A DNA stretch of 64,000 nucleotides. Origin: Membranipora membranacea (lineage: Eukaryota > Bryozoa > Gymnolaemata > Cheilostomatida > Membraniporidae). Below are positions 33,314 through 47,002 of this stretch, piece by piece (the stretch's first letter is position 1; every line of letters begins with the position of its first letter). Location of the stretch: NCBI GenBank assembly GCA_914767715.1, contig OU612067.1:33206162-33270161 (forward strand). The letters run 5' to 3'. A program made the translations under genes and the position numbers. The notes under the pieces were generated by a model. The model searched no databases. It was not told where the DNA came from and saw only the letters and a program-made list of their open reading frames with translations.

Positions 33314-34530
33314 GATTGATTGATATTAACTTAATTAAACCGTTCAAAAATGTTTGTTAGAAAAAACATTTGTATCAGAACATGTTTTACATTAGTGTGA
33401 TGATTCCAGTGGTTCCAGTCATTTCAATTTACACTCCATATTTATAAAACACAGTGTTATAGAGGGATTCTGTTCTGAATCGTATTATCAGTACATCTGT
33501 GGAATCAGGTCAGCTAACTGGTTGTTGGTATCAGCTATCACCTTGCCGCTGTATGCGCTACTCAGATCACTCATGTACTGCTCTAGTGTCGGTAGACCAC
33601 TTGCTGCTAGTCTGTCTGAGTAGTGTTCTAGATTAGGAAAGATGGTTTTTAGACATCGTTTCTGAATACGTTCTAGACTGTCTATGTCATACTGGGTGGC
33701 TGACGGGAACCAAGCCGGACATGCATAGGTCAGAAGCGCTCTGACGATGCTAGCATAGTATTTGCAGAGTCCTATGGTGTTGACGCCGAAGCGTTTCAGC
33801 AGAAGCAGTGCGTAGCGTTTGGTGAGGCTTCTCTCTACAATCGAGGATATGTGTGCATGGAAGTTCAGATGTTCATCCAGCGTGACACCAAGTAACTTAA
33901 AATTGGGCACACGCTCAATCACAGCACCATTGATGATGACAGGCTGTTCGAGAATGATGTTGCCACGCAGGGATATGAGCATGTGTTTTGTCTTAGATGT
34001 ATTTAGCGTCATACCACTTTGCAGTTGCCTCGGCTTCGGCGGCGATTACAGCGTTATCGGCAGTTTTCTCCCCTCGTCTACAAGATATTACAGCAGACTT
34101 AGGGATAGTGGCATAGATTGTTGTATCATCAGCGTACTTCAGTATGTTCTCAGAAGATTCCAGGGATTTGATGAATATGTTCCACATGACTGGGCCGCAT
34201 ATCGTTCCTTGGGGTACCCCCATGCTACATGATCTCTCGCTAGACACTGATCTTGATGGTTTGTGTATCACACGCTGTTTGTGGTTGGTGAGATAGTCGA
34301 TACACAAAGTTATGATTGTTTGGTCATAGCCCTGCTGGTCCATAATAGCTGCCAATGCATCCGGTCTCATGTTATCAAATGCCTTAGAAAAGTCTTCTAA
34401 TAGTGCATGGACAGCTAGGGTCTTCTTATTGGCCATAGACATTTTTCAGGATGTCACGGCTTTGACTTGGGCGTCGATAGTACCTATCCCTTTTGTGTAT
34501 GCAAATTGAGTACTGTCGAATGACTTTTCA
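33314..34530 (-). mobile_element. 5'-truncated LINE: reverse transcriptase C-terminal half
   Basis: On the minus strand 33993-34442 encodes LLEDFSKAFDNM, CSMGVPQGTICGPVMW and LKYADDTTIY, the RT catalytic motifs. 33488-34012 continues in another frame with KTKHMLIS, NFKLLGVTLDEHLNFHAHI and LERIQKRCLKTIFP. A stop just before 34442 and the frame change show it is dead. The 3' end carries a short (AATC)n tail at about 33314-33326. It splits sequence that is continuous at about 5725 in the receptor 1-2 spacer. Confidence 0.8.
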
Positions 34531-34977
34531 CTGAGCATATTTCTCAGGCTTGTAGAAAAGGTTTCGTAAACATAGTAAAAATAATATTGTTTAGACTATA
34601 TGTGAGCTAAGCTAAAGTTGAACTTTTTTTGACAATCATAAAACGAATTAACACTATTGCGCCACGGCTGCAATAAGACTCCTTCATTTTTATCGTTCAG
34701 TATTCAAATTTTTAAACAAAATGATTATTACCTAATGTAATCAATCAATTGAAACACTAATATTGGTTCTTATCAGCAGCAAACTACTACAATGAAAACT
34801 ATGCAAAGAGAAAGCTGCAATTTTGACGTCAATGCGATGTCCTAGAGAATAATTTAATGTTTTTCTCTCAGCCTTTTGATGGGAGCAATTCAATGTTGAT
34901 GCATAATATTTTCACTGCATAGATTTTTTGATGCTCTTATGAATGAATCAAATTATCCAATTATCAAACCTTTCAGG

Positions 34978-35158
34978 GGTATAATAGTGGTTTTAATCAG
35001 GCTTTTTTGTATGTTTGAACTGAAAGAGGAAGTTGGTTTGGCATCACAACATAATATTATCACATCAGCGTAGGAGGCTTAATATACTGTGATGGTCAGA
35101 GAAAGAAATAACGTGATGTGATTCTATGTTCAAGCTACTGATACTTTTTGTGTTCAGG
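34978..35158 (+). promoter_or_regulatory. Candidate core promoter and first non-coding exon of receptor 3
   Basis: Same arrangement as upstream of receptor 2: GTATAATAG, then a TTCAG|GTATGT donor at about 35157, with the acceptor GGCAG just before the coding exon at 35541. Conservation between paralogues may reflect recent duplication only. Confidence 0.3.
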
Positions 35159-35540
35159 TATGTTGACTTTAGTATTATATTCTGCCAGCAATTCCTTTCC
35201 AAAGCATTTTACTATACATATCATTACAAGCCTGCATTTAGGTACAGTAAGTGGCATCGCTTACCTGCTGTCTGCACTCGCTACACCTCTAAATGAATAG
35301 ACTTACGCTTTCAAATTATTTTGAAAACATGCCTCGCATTGGCTCCAATAGGAAGATACTTTTATGGCTAATGGTTTGAGGGTTATCAAAAGATTATGTG
35401 GAGAAATCAAAGGCGGTGAGCTATCATAAGGGGATGTGAAGCTTGAACTCCGACTGCTATGAGACTAAGGAAATCTGTATAACTAATTCGTTTTATATGT
35501 GTATTTCCATGGCAGGTGACCACAATAATTCAAAGGAACA

Positions 35541-36078
35541 ATGATGTCATATCATACACTAATCCATATTCTATATCTCCTCTCATATGTGAATCAAGGT
35601 ACGTTCTCGGTTGTCAGCACTTACAAAATGCATTGGACTTGTGACTTTAAGCAGGTCTTTCAGAACTCATACCATAATGTGCACACATAACTCTTGTCAA
35701 TTTTATATTCTTGGTTATCATTTATGGGCCAAAAACTAATTTCTATTATTCTCACACCTTATTTAACATGGACAGTCATATTTACATACAATCAACAAGA
35801 AAATGTGATACATTTTCGCCCATATTCTCAAGCAAAGATCTTGTTATTTTTAGGGTTTACATATGGTATTGCAAACAGTGGGACTGCCACTTCTAGCTCG
35901 ATTCACGGCAGTGGTGGTGGTGTTGATAAACCTATAGACAATGTGCGAATCATATCAACAGACACTGAATTCTTCAGATCTGAGGACAGAGTCAATCAAT
36001 GGTGGAGAGTTGATTTAGGAGAGCCGTACTACATCTTTGTTTTTACAGTGTACAGACAGACTGGAGCTAACAAGTATA
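35541..36078 (+). CDS. Receptor 3 exons 1-2: signal peptide and first half of F5/8C
   Basis: Exon 1 (35541-35598) is near-identical to receptor 2 exon 1. Exon 2 (35854-36078) has the same 225-nt length and keeps QWWRVDLGEPYYI, but its first cysteine codon (receptor 2: GCTYG) reads phenylalanine (GFTYG). Confidence 0.7.
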
Positions 36079-36329
36079 GTGAGTTTACATAATTGAGGAA
36101 TATTAACATAGTATGTGTGTAGACACCAAGTGAACAACCATACAGGCGCTTACGTTACTCAAATATTATTTTCCCAACGTTGACTAAGCTCCACTTGAGT
36201 CCCACATGTATTCAATCTTAGAATTTAAACTCAAACTCATTCTCGAAGAATTGAGTGTTAAACCCTCTAGTCAATAAAGATGAGTCTCTTAGATTCACCA
36301 GTCTCTATACTCCAGGGTAATAAGGTAAC

Positions 36330-39300
36330 TGGTTCGGAATTGCCCTCCCACGTTAAATCCTTCAAAAATGAAGAGTTGCCCTCTCTCTTCGAATTTTCAC
36401 AGGCTTTGATATGATTGGCCCATTACATCTTACTTTTTTCTTATTGGCCTGTTCAATAACTTCATACTGATTACAATATCTGTGTTGGGGAACACTGAGT
36501 TAGTTATCGATATTGCTAGTAGTCAACTTTCTGAACAGCAGTCAGACTCAGTGGCACCAATCAGTTACTTCACAGACACATGAGACCTCGATGAAGAGAT
36601 GATGAGCCAACTCAGCTTCACAAGAAGAAGAAGAATGAAATTAGAACAGCTGTGAATGGACTTGATTGAATCAATTTGTTGTAGCTCTCAGGTAAATAAA
36701 TGTTATTTAGTATTTATTTGGTACACTACTATAACTATTCTACTACTCAGTTGTGAGTGAAAAATGAGTAGACTAACTAAGAAGTCTAGCTAGTAACTGT
36801 TAGTTACTATCACTACTAGTAGCTTTCTGTAGTTTGCTAATGGTACCAGTCCAATGTACAGTGCAGTGTAATATCAAGCAAGGAGAAGGACTCATAAGAG
36901 TTGTAAGAGGGGGGGGGGAAGGCTCATACAAGTCCAAGGAGTTAACTCCTTACTCCTCGCTTTGTTGTTTGTTGGTGGTGGCATGTTTAGGTGGGCAACT
37001 CTCGTGCAACTAATTGTCTAGAACTGTTATTGCTAATCTACTATGGCTACATGTAGGCCCACATACTTTACATTGTAAGGAAATGCCCCCTCTCTTTACT
37101 ACAACTACAGCCTATGTAGGCTGGGTCTGGTATTTGTATAAAGTGTGTGCATAGGCTTTGCCTCGGCGCAACTGACGGATCATTATTGCTTTATGTCAAC
37201 CATTCCCAACTGTCTGAGACTGGTGGGGTCACCCTTAAATACAAACAGCAAAACTATATACATATTAGTATACACTTTATTTACTGATCAAGCATGCGCA
37301 TATAAGACCAAGTGGTACATCATCATCTAGCTTAGTAGGCGAGACCTGCTTTTAGCTTCGTTCGAGAATTGGCCACTTATCAATTGAACTATGCTCACTC
37401 TTGTGTGAACTATTTGCGAACAAATTTATCTAAGGAGCAAGGATATTGAGCATTTAAGTTGTAATGATCTTTTGGTTTACAAAGCACAGCTCATGCTAAT
37501 TGAAATATTCCCTGGTCTATAATGTAATAAAGAATATCCCAACCCCGATCACCAGAGGAAGGAAACCAGTGCAGACCTTGCCTTTTGCCAATGGTATTGA
37601 ATTCAAATGATTTGTTGGCTGTACAGAGTCTCAACTGCGTCACAGTGGTCATTTCATTATAATAAGCAGTGATCGGGGAGGGGGGCGGATTGCATATAAT
37701 ATTACATGTGTGGGCTCTTTGAGTTGCAAGCATGTACTTCGCCTTAATTCAGGGTCAACCACTGACAACCATTGGTTATAGTGGTCTGTAGTTGGAGAGT
37801 AGAGAAATTGGTTACTGAGAGAAACTAGACCATTGCCAGCTTGCACACAATTGCAAAAGTTTCCCAAATGTAAATCTTCATCAATAGAATGGTGTATTCA
37901 AGTGTTGTAGAGGTACTAGCTCTCTAGAGTATAACGCTGGTTTCATTATTCGTCTTGTTAATTTGGGAAAAAAGTAGATAGGCCTAGATACAAGAAATGA
38001 CTCCTTTTGATTGCAGATATTTTTGTATTTTAGTCTACATTGTAAAGCAACACAGACCGCAGAATAGTACTGAGAACAGTACAATGAAGAAGAGAGTGTT
38101 TGGGTGGTTTATAGCAGATGTGATACAACTCGTAGTATCAATAGTCGTTCAGCTTACTCAGTTCAAACAGGTAAGCAGAGAATCAAATTTTCAATTTCGG
38201 TTGTAAAATTTGATTAAGTTGCAGCAGGGAACTGACCCAGAAAGGCTTGAGATGGCTGGGGTTATAAGCATCGATATCTCCACTGTTACACTTGCATCGA
38301 GCATTGTTAGTAATATAATGATATAAATGTCCGGTGATATGTGTAGGCTAACTGATGATAATTGCGTCGGTGTAATCGTTGAAGTATCATGGCATAAATT
38401 TGGTAAAACTGCTTGAACACTGGCAGGCCTCAGCAAGAATTTTTCATTGAAACCGGCCAGTTAGTGTAATTAGGAGTTCAGTGACTATCGGAGTTGTGCT
38501 CTTTTTTTCATGGAGGGAACAACTCATTCCATCTCGCAACATCAAGTCACCTCTTCCCTATATTCCACCCTCCTTCATACATGACAAGTAGGTAGACCCA
38601 GAAATCAGGAGGTCTCCGCGGACAAACTCTCAACGCGGAATACGGCTCTGCGTCCCGATGTGCCGCGCAATTCACACCTCGTTTGTCATATTTCTAAGCC
38701 AAAACTTGAGCTTTCATATTATGAATTGCGTCATTTTACCTGATTTTACATACTAGCAATAATGGTAGTAAGCAATTACATAGGTATATGCACTGCTGAG
38801 GTAGGAAAACATAGTTTCCCTTGCAAAAAGAAGCTTGAAAAGTGTTCTGGATAAAGGAAGTTGCAAAAAAGGGAGGAAAAAGGGAGATAGGGAGGGGTGG
38901 AAAAATACCCTAAAAACTGGGAGCCTCCCTACCAAAAAGGGAGACTTGTCAGGTATGCGGCCTCCTTGCCACAGCTCATTATCTTGAATGATCATTTTGG
39001 TTACAAATTTGCTGGCGTTATGTGCTGATCAAACCTGTAGATCGAGTGTTTCCATTCCAAGACACCAGATATAAAACTTCGCAAACTTCTTCACCAACGG
39101 CTGGCAAATCTGTTTCCATCATAGGGATTGTAGATTTAACCAGGTCTTTAAGTGTTGTGTTATTTGTTATTTGGCAACATGCTAGAATCAGGCTCTCAAT
39201 GCAGAGAAAATTGAAGGGTCCAGGGATGAACCTTGTAGCAGCAAAGCCTTGTTATAAGACTGCAAATAATTTGAATGCAAATAATGTACTTAGGACATTG

Positions 39301-39617
39301 GAATGTATTATATTCATACTTTATCACATCATCAACTAAATATTTGTTGCAGAGAATACAGGAGAAAGACTGATTCAGTATGGCATGATAATGGCAGAGT
39401 TACGCATCAGAACCTTTGGTGGTTTGAATTCTGTCCTGAGAAATCTTGATGTACCGAGTGAGTGTCTGAGTGTCAAATAGTTACATTATTATGATTCATG
39501 ATGGGTCATGATATACTCTTCGCTACCCTGACGCAGTGATCATTTGTATTTGATTGTCCAAATCAAGGATACCATAGGTAGCCTAATTGGTAACCATATC
39601 TCATACTCATTGAAAGA
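36330..39617. other. Insertion interior, left part, no gene recognised
   Basis: Short frames only, none with a domain. There is a G-run near 36907. The segment 36689-36850 resembles 40360-40435 (shared GAGTAGACTAACTAAGAAGT and GTAACTGTTAGTTA). Confidence 0.4.
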
Positions 39618-39716
39618 CCCCCCTCCCTCCCTTCACCTGCTATCTACCTTATCAACCTAATTAGTGGTTAACTAATTAGATTGATAAGGTAGATTGCAGG
39701 TGAAGGAAGGGGGGCG
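39618..39716. repeat. Near-perfect hairpin of about 45 bp per arm
   Basis: The left arm ends CTTATCAACCTAATTAG at 39664, the loop is TGGTTAA and the right arm starts CTAATTAGATTGATAAGG at 39672. The arms continue through CTTCACCTGC/GCAGGTGAAG into C-rich and G-rich tips, with only a few mismatches. Confidence 0.75.
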
Positions 39717-40302
39717 GGTGAATGAAATGATAATGAAATCTGTCTCTTAAAGTATTGTCAATTGTTCGATTGTGGTTATCATGGGGCATTTAACTTCCCA
39801 ACATATGTTGGTGTGTGGGTAATTCTAGGTCACAGGCCCTAAAAAAATTAAACAGCATAAAACTTCTTTCTAATTTATAGTCAACTAAAAGTATAGCCTT
39901 GGGAGTAAGTATTAGCTAAAGTTTAGTTTAGCTAGTCTTGAGATGACTTAATGTAAGCTAGCATGAAATTTTGGCTAGTGAAGGTTGAAGTCAATAAAAA
40001 GAAAAAAAGGGTGGGTGTATGTTTGCTACTCTTGAAGTTAGCTTTTTCAAGCCTGCGCAAAATGAAGAAAATTTCCTCCTATGAATACTTTACTCCTCTA
40101 TGGAACTTTTTATGAACATTATATCTGCTTGATTTTGATTACTGTACCTTACATTTTAGAACGTACCTGAGGCATTGGATTAGCAGGATGTTGGCATCTA
40201 TTGACATTTGACTACCGCGTCAAACAACTTGAAGGCAGTTAGTGTAGGAAGAACAAGTATTCATCAGATAAAGTGGTAAGCTACTCTCACACTACTCTGT
40301 AA

Positions 40303-40371
40303 GTCTACTCATTCTTCACGACTGAGTAGTAGAATAGTACTCTACTACTCAGTCGTGAAGAATGAGTAGAC
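40303..40371. repeat. Perfect 31-bp hairpin with 7-nt loop
   Basis: 40303-40333 and 40341-40371 are exact reverse complements (arm starts GTCTACTCATTCTTCACGAC). The loop is ATAGTAC. The right arm and following bases also occur once near 36745-36790 without the left arm. Confidence 0.85.
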
Positions 40372-40441
40372 TAACTAAGAAGTCTAGCTAGTAACTGTTA
40401 GTTATTATCACTACTAGTAGCCTTCTGTAGTTTGCCAATCA

Positions 40442-40608
40442 GGGGTGTCTTTCAATTAGAAAGAGCGATACTTTACTAAAGCAAATTATCACTATCGCAT
40501 CACTTGAAATTATTGCCCACTTGGTCTTTCAATTAGACAACATCACTCCCAAATCGCTCGCTCAGAATGTATATAGTTGACTGAACGATTTGAAAGTGAG
40601 ACCCCTAG
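40442..40608. repeat. Possible small inverted-repeat element with AGGGGT ends
   Basis: It begins CAGGGGTGTCTTTCAA and ends TTTGAAAGTGAGACCCCTAG, imperfect inverse copies resembling hAT-type miniature elements. There is no coding content. Confidence 0.35.
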
Positions 40609-43600
40609 CAGGTATTGCTCACTCACCTGGTGAGCGATCAGATTGTGATTTTGGTTTTTAAGTGTTGTGTTATTTGTAATTTGTTAAAATGTTAGAATCC
40701 GGCTCCAAATGCAATGATCTCAGTGCCCTAACTTCATATCTAGATAGGGTGAAATAAAGAGGGCTTACACGGTTTTCATGAGTAATAATACATCTGGTAA
40801 AAAAATCCAAAACTAAGAATTGCGAAAAAAATTCATCCTCAGCCATTCATATTTGTTGAGCCGACCTCAGCTGTTTCAGGGGAAACAAATTTGGTCCATA
40901 GTCAATATATTATATAATATGTGCCGAAATGTGAGTTGCTGGCAGTCAATGTAACATTGTGTATACCCTAAGAGAGTTAAGTATTTGCAGCAGGGAAAAT
41001 TCACAAATAGCTACATTTAAAGCAAGCTAACATTTGCTCTCATTTCTTCATATAGACTAGAGTAATTTACTGCAAATCATCTTTAGACAACTATCCTGAA
41101 TATTATGTAATATCAAGTTTATCGTCCTATTGTATTTAGAGTTATATATGAATATCTCAAAAAACTCAATATTCACACCCGTATATATATATAATATGTG
41201 GTTTTAGATCAGAAGATGATTTGATGGTATTCAGTAGTTAATAAACCATGGCTTCCCGCCAGTAATTGCCAGAAGATTAAACCGTGAGTTACTTCAATAC
41301 CATTGGACCCCACTTACATGATGGGGCTACTCTAGTGGAGTAATGTCAGTTCAATAGGAAAAGTTTGCATTTCGAGAAAATGGCTTGAAGTAATAAAATT
41401 ATGGCTAGCCAACATTTTCTCAACTCCGTCACTTGACATTAACTTCCAGTGGGTGACCTCACGTTCAAAGTTTTAAGATACTTGGGTTTTAATGAGCTCA
41501 TTGGATGGTTGTGACAGGGTTGTCACATCCAATTCTTGAGAAAGGCACCCAAGTGCCTTCGGAGTTCTCCTCTATTACAAAAACTAAGTGCAGACAACCA
41601 TTGTAGTACTAACAGTCTGCTGAATAACAATAAAAAAAGCATGGCTGTAAATGCTGTTGGCAAATTCTCACATGATTATAATATAAGTTGTATGTCAATT
41701 AAAATATTTTCACCCCTGCATTTCCGGTTGCTCCAATCCTAGTAAAATCCAAGTAAAACGATTTTGTTTTGTGTTGATGGCTTGAGGGGGAGCAGCTCCA
41801 AATATATGCAAATTAGATTAAAATTTTTCTTGAGGTAGAGAATGTTTTACTTTTTGTCACCATGCTCAGTAAATAACCTAACAAAGGGTCAAGTAGATGT
41901 CGAGCACATAGTGCTTGCTTTCCAATCTAGTCAATGCAATGTCACAGTGTATGTTATGTCATTATCCCTATCGTTTTATCCAATTTTTCTGCATTTGGAT
42001 TCGCTTCTGGTGTCACCAGTAAAATGGGAGGAACTTGAAATGTAGGCATTTATCACAGAACTTGTAATGGTTCTGGATCAAAGAAAGAAGAAATATGTCT
42101 TCATCCAACCAACTTAACATTATTGATGGCCAACCACCCAACCAACGCTGCTCCATATTGAAAAGTTTCCCCACTCCTGATTGCTAAAATGAATTATTCT
42201 GAGCCATGATTTTTGCGTCATATTGTGTACTCTGATCTAAACTTCAACAGTGCCTCTGTTAGAAGGGAATTAGGGGGGGGGGGTTATTGGTTGACACCTG
42301 AAGCTTTTGAACAAACCATCGGAGTGAGCATTTGCTAGTGTTGTTTCACCTTGGGCCTGACACTGAGCTTATATATATATTATATCTGCTTTCGCTTTGC
42401 ATACTTTTGTCTTTTGTGATAGTATGGTACTTCAAAAAGTGCTGTTTTGATGTGACCGCGTGGGCCTACATACATCTCAATTCGGAGTTTAGTGGACAGT
42501 CATAGCTTCATCATATTCTATAGGCGGCATACAATAGATAGCTGTCAGGAGGTCATTTCTCACAGATATACTCATATATGGTGTCCCAAACTCCGCACAT
42601 AATTTTTTTCTACAACAATCTTACCGTTGTTTTGACTTCACATCACGAAATTTCTACATACAAGATTATTTTTTACAGTTTTACTATTTGGAGGAGTGAA
42701 CGTAGAATGGGGACAGTGACTCAGAAGATATACGACAGAGCATCATACTCAGCAGATTTCTCACACCTTGTCACCCACCACCAATAACTCCAGCTTCAAA
42801 GAAGCACACTCTGCTGATGCTCTCTTTGTTACACTTGGAACTAAAGTTGTGGAGACACCAGGGACAAATACCCCCCCCCCCCCCACCCAAGGTATGTATG
42901 GGCTTGAATGATCACCAATGCTTATCTATCAATATTTTGGGAGTCACCAGCAAAATTATTATGTCAAACAATGTAATCCACTGATTCATGATTGTTGCTA
43001 CATCACTTAGACGCGTATTATATATAGTTTTTTTTGGTGATGGGTTGCGGTAAATATCGAATATACCAAGTATATCAAATTGAGGATACTTTAGCCTGCG
43101 ACACGTTGACACCCTCCCCCTAATTTAGCCACAATCGCTCTGAAAGTATGACACGGTGATTGATATACATTTTTCTTCTTTTCAGACTATAATTGAGACT
43201 CATGGTGGTATAGAGCGGACACCAGTCATGACACATCAAATATGCACCATGAGCACCTTCTCCGATAGTGAACTGTCACAAAAGTCACACTCGTATATCT
43301 GCGCAGCACTATGTTGTCACTGCACACTGTTGAATCGATAGATCAAAAAGTAGTGCCACATAAACTTTCCCCATATGATAATTGAAAGGGATGGGCACAT
43401 GCTCTCATTTTATCAAAGTTTCAAGCTGTTCAGTGTTCACATTTGTATTGATATATCAATTGACTTTAGGGCATTTCTTGCGCCTACTGGTATTTTATTA
43501 TCCTGTTGACAATCGCAGGAGGCCTTCTAGGGTTGTTGATTGTGAATGCCAATGTTTTGTGGGTTAACATATGCAAGAATAACATCTAAACTTTTTAGTA

Positions 43601-44749
43601 TTTTCTACTGATTCAATTTTTTTTTGGACAGTTTATTGTTCTCACCTCGTCGATTATTCATAATTTTTCATTCCAATGCTTTGCATCCTATTCAGGTATC
43701 AGTGAACTTTAGTTCAATGCAGGTATTCCTACTGTGGATTAACATGTATATCAGTTATATTTAAGAGTACAATGAGTACGACTTGTTTTTTAAAATAAAC
43801 AGCTTTCAATTCATTTCCAACACATTATCAAAAGGTTCATCTCTCGACAAATAGGCTGAACACTAGGTTCATGTTGATGCACTGATCTTACATCTTGTCA
43901 TATATCATTAGATGATACATTTGGTTTTCGTTGTCACTGAACTGTGTGGGTGAGTCCGGTTGAGGTTGGTGAGAGGGTCGGTCTACCTCTGTATGTCCGA
44001 AACAAGAAGTGTCATTTGAATAGCGCACACATCATATTGAGGTTTGATCACAGCAATGAACTCCCTCTTCATTGATCACAGAATGGTTTCTCAGGCATTG
44101 TGTTTAGCAATGGCAGGCAAATTTACAAGTCGGTTTATCCCTGTGTTAAGCTTCTTATGGCTCATAGAGGGTTGCAGTTAGGTGGGAATCGGTGCTGCTA
44201 GTACACAGTTTTTGGTTAGTGAGGTCCAAGACTACTATCCTGGTTAGTAGTTAGTACAAGGCAGTTTAATAATTTTTAAAAATTAGTACAAAGCAGCTTA
44301 CCAATTGATAGAGGTTTATAGTACGATGGCACTGCTTGCATGAACTTTGCTAATATTGAACCCTCCTTGCTATAATCATCACCATGGTAGTATCATTGCT
44401 CGTAAAGAGTTAGTTATTTTTTTATTTCTCATCTAAACAAAATTCCCTGTCCAGTGGTACAAAGTATGACTCTGTAAGACCGGTGTGAGAGTATTTGTGT
44501 TCAGATATATACAAAATAAGTCTAGTTGTACACTTTTTTGTGTGTTTCAATACCTCATCAATCATTTCTGTTATTGCTGGGTGGTTAAAAGTTATATAGA
44601 TAGATCAGGTATCTTGTTTAGAAGAAGTTTATTTAAACTTCCCTTCTACACCCTCTAGATTTTAAGATATATCAATTTTTACAACCCCTTATCATTTTTA
44701 GGAATTTCAACAAGAATAGCTAACCAGAGGTATTATATAGATGACACAC

Positions 44750-44895
44750 TAAGGGTTAATCTACGCTCCTAGGGAGTTTTTAGCGTGGATGGCTTTCATT
44801 AGCTGTTTGTTGGCTGAAGATGTTCTGGGCATGGAGCGCAAGCTCTGAATCTTATGGAATATGGGTAGAGAGAAGCAAGGGTAAATCAAACCAAG
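44750..44895 (+). repeat. Inverted repeat, left copy
   Basis: Shares TTAATCTACGCTCCT, AGCTCTGAAT and GGGTAGAGAGA in inverse orientation with 46244-46370, about 1.35 kb away. Confidence 0.6.
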
Positions 44896-46243
44896 GAGTA
44901 ACAGCTTCTCCTGTTACTTCTTGATCAAACAGACCTATAGTTCAATGACACAATAGAACTCGTTTGTACGGAATGTCTGATGGTCACTGTAAATTGTAAA
45001 TAATATATCAATGCAGGCGATAGTATTAAGCTGATAGCTTTGAAAGATTATCTGCTACAAGACTGTCCAGGCAATTATTTATCGCTCTAAATCTTAACTG
45101 ATGTAATGGCCCTACAAGCCCCTAATCTGGCGACCCAGCCGCCTGTCTAAGCTACCGGTCTCATATATAACAGAATAAATATCAGTGTGGGTATTCCTTT
45201 GGCAGGAATTTGTTGAAATGATTGGAACAAGGAGTAAAAGTACTCCTTGATTGGAACTCCAGACTATAGCTGCATTGTGGAAATCCTTTCGTAATGGTCG
45301 GAACTTCTAGGAAATGTATTTGGTAGACCACATGGAACTGATGCATCGATGTTGTTTTGCCCGATACTAGCCACATCACTCAATTACATGCAATTGATTT
45401 GAAATTAAATGTTAAAAAAATTAAACCTTTTTAGTTGAAAATTGTAGTAATCTGGAGTAGTTTGGTGAAACCAGTCTTGATATTCATTGATAAACCTTTA
45501 GGTTGAAAGAACTTTCAACATACCAAACTTTTCAATGCATGCATTCAATGGCTACAATGTACAGCAATCTCATTTTTGGCATAGTTACTCTGTACTATGA
45601 TGAGCTTGGAAGCAGAGTTTGGTGAAATAATTTGATGAAAATATACAAATGGAATTTGGTCAACCATCTAGTATTTTTCATAAAAGGTTAAAACTTCCCG
45701 CCCCCTCACTCTTCTGTCAAAGAATGATCATGATTGTACTTTCACCAAAACAACCATCATTGTAAACATGTACATTCGCAAAATTAAAAACTCATCGCAT
45801 TCATTATCAGCAGCAAAAGATAGGAAGTTAGGTCAGCTTACGATGACATCCTGTCTCTCTAATTCCACAAGTGTGTCATGATGACTTGTTACAAGTGCAA
45901 TGGAATGTGTGTGTAGGATTAACTACCAGCGACAATTAATTCGATAATTAAAAATTTTGACAAGGAATATTGAGGTAATTAAGTCATTATGCCTGTTAAA
46001 GGCTAACCTCCCTGCTTATGGCACACAAGCTGACAGCTTAAAATGTATTACTGTAAACGTTGTTGTCTTGTCACTAGCATTTAAATACTATCTGTACTAG
46101 TGCCAACACCTGCTAGGGAACTACCATCCAAGAGTGAGAGAGAAAAATGCCACAATTGCTTCCTGTACACCATATAACTGAGATGGCTGGGAATGATAAA
46201 GTTTAACATCAAGAGCTCCTTTGTAGACAGGTAATGACTGTAT

Positions 46244-46370
46244 ACCAGGTTTACAATAGATTTACTTTTGCCTCTCTCTACCCACATACCATAGCATTCA
46301 GAGCTAAATCCTTGCTCAGAGCCATTCAATCTCAAAAATCCCAAGGAGCGTAGATTAAGACTATGCCAAT
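46244..46370 (-). repeat. Inverted repeat, right copy
   Basis: Inverse partner of 44750-44895. It overlaps an open frame of 112 codons whose coding status is unsupported. Confidence 0.6.
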
Positions 46371-47002
46371 AATCAGTATTAATAATGCATGCTTTGACAC
46401 CAAGTATGTTTTCTAGCATCAGTCAGCATATTTTCGGTAGTTCTGTGGAGAATATGGCCTCATTCGCATATCACTTTTCTCCACTTAGGCATGTAGGGCG
46501 ATTAATACAAAGTAGATCCTCGCTCAACTGGTGAGCGATGTTGTAATTTTTTATTAGTAGCAAAGTTTTGTGATAATTCTGCTAGCATAATTTAGCTGAT
46601 GTATTCTATTTATGCAGTTGCTGCCTACATTCTCAGATTGCACAAGATATAGCTTAGGGTAGGCCTACAGTACAACACAGAAGAGTTGAACATAGGTATT
46701 TTGTCGGCTCATCATACTCAATACTAAGAGTTTTCTGTGCTTACAAAAATTGTGAGGAGGACAATTCGAATGGAATGCTTTCATTGTAGCAGCTAACTTG
46801 CCTGGTCATCTAAATACAAACTCATTGAATACAATGTCAATCCAATTATATAATATTGACTAGAACTGGGCTAGAACTGTAAAGGATTATACTATAACAA
46901 TACAATAGCAATAATGAATGTAGTTTATTTGGCAGGCAGGGTTAACTATTAGATAATGTTGCTGGCTGGGTAATGATATATGGGGCATGAAACTCAGTGT
47001 AT

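Larger units (their letters stand above)
31726..35515 (+). other. Intergenic region between receptors 2 and 3
   Basis: Homologous to 4769-6785 but expanded. A segment like 6243-6590 is present at 32643-32990 and again at 35025-35330, a 90-bp block (32555-32642) recurs at 33222-33302, and a LINE fragment is inserted at about 33314-34530. No gene is recognised outside the LINE. Confidence 0.6.
40640..46980. other. Insertion interior, middle part, no gene recognised
   Basis: Mostly AT-rich unique-looking DNA with a C-run at about 42870 and a G-run at 42274. Open frames reach 112 codons (46081-46419, minus) with no family I recognise. The only structure seen is the inverted repeat 44750-44895/46244-46370. 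Confidence 0.4.

Noticed and set aside
42866-42885. Long C-run, with G-runs near 36907 and 42274, as possible G-quadruplex signals
   Set aside because: Simple homopolymers with no supporting context, and prone to assembly error.
46081-46419. 112-codon minus-strand frame
   Set aside because: No family is recognised, and part of it lies in an inverted repeat whose other copy is not open.
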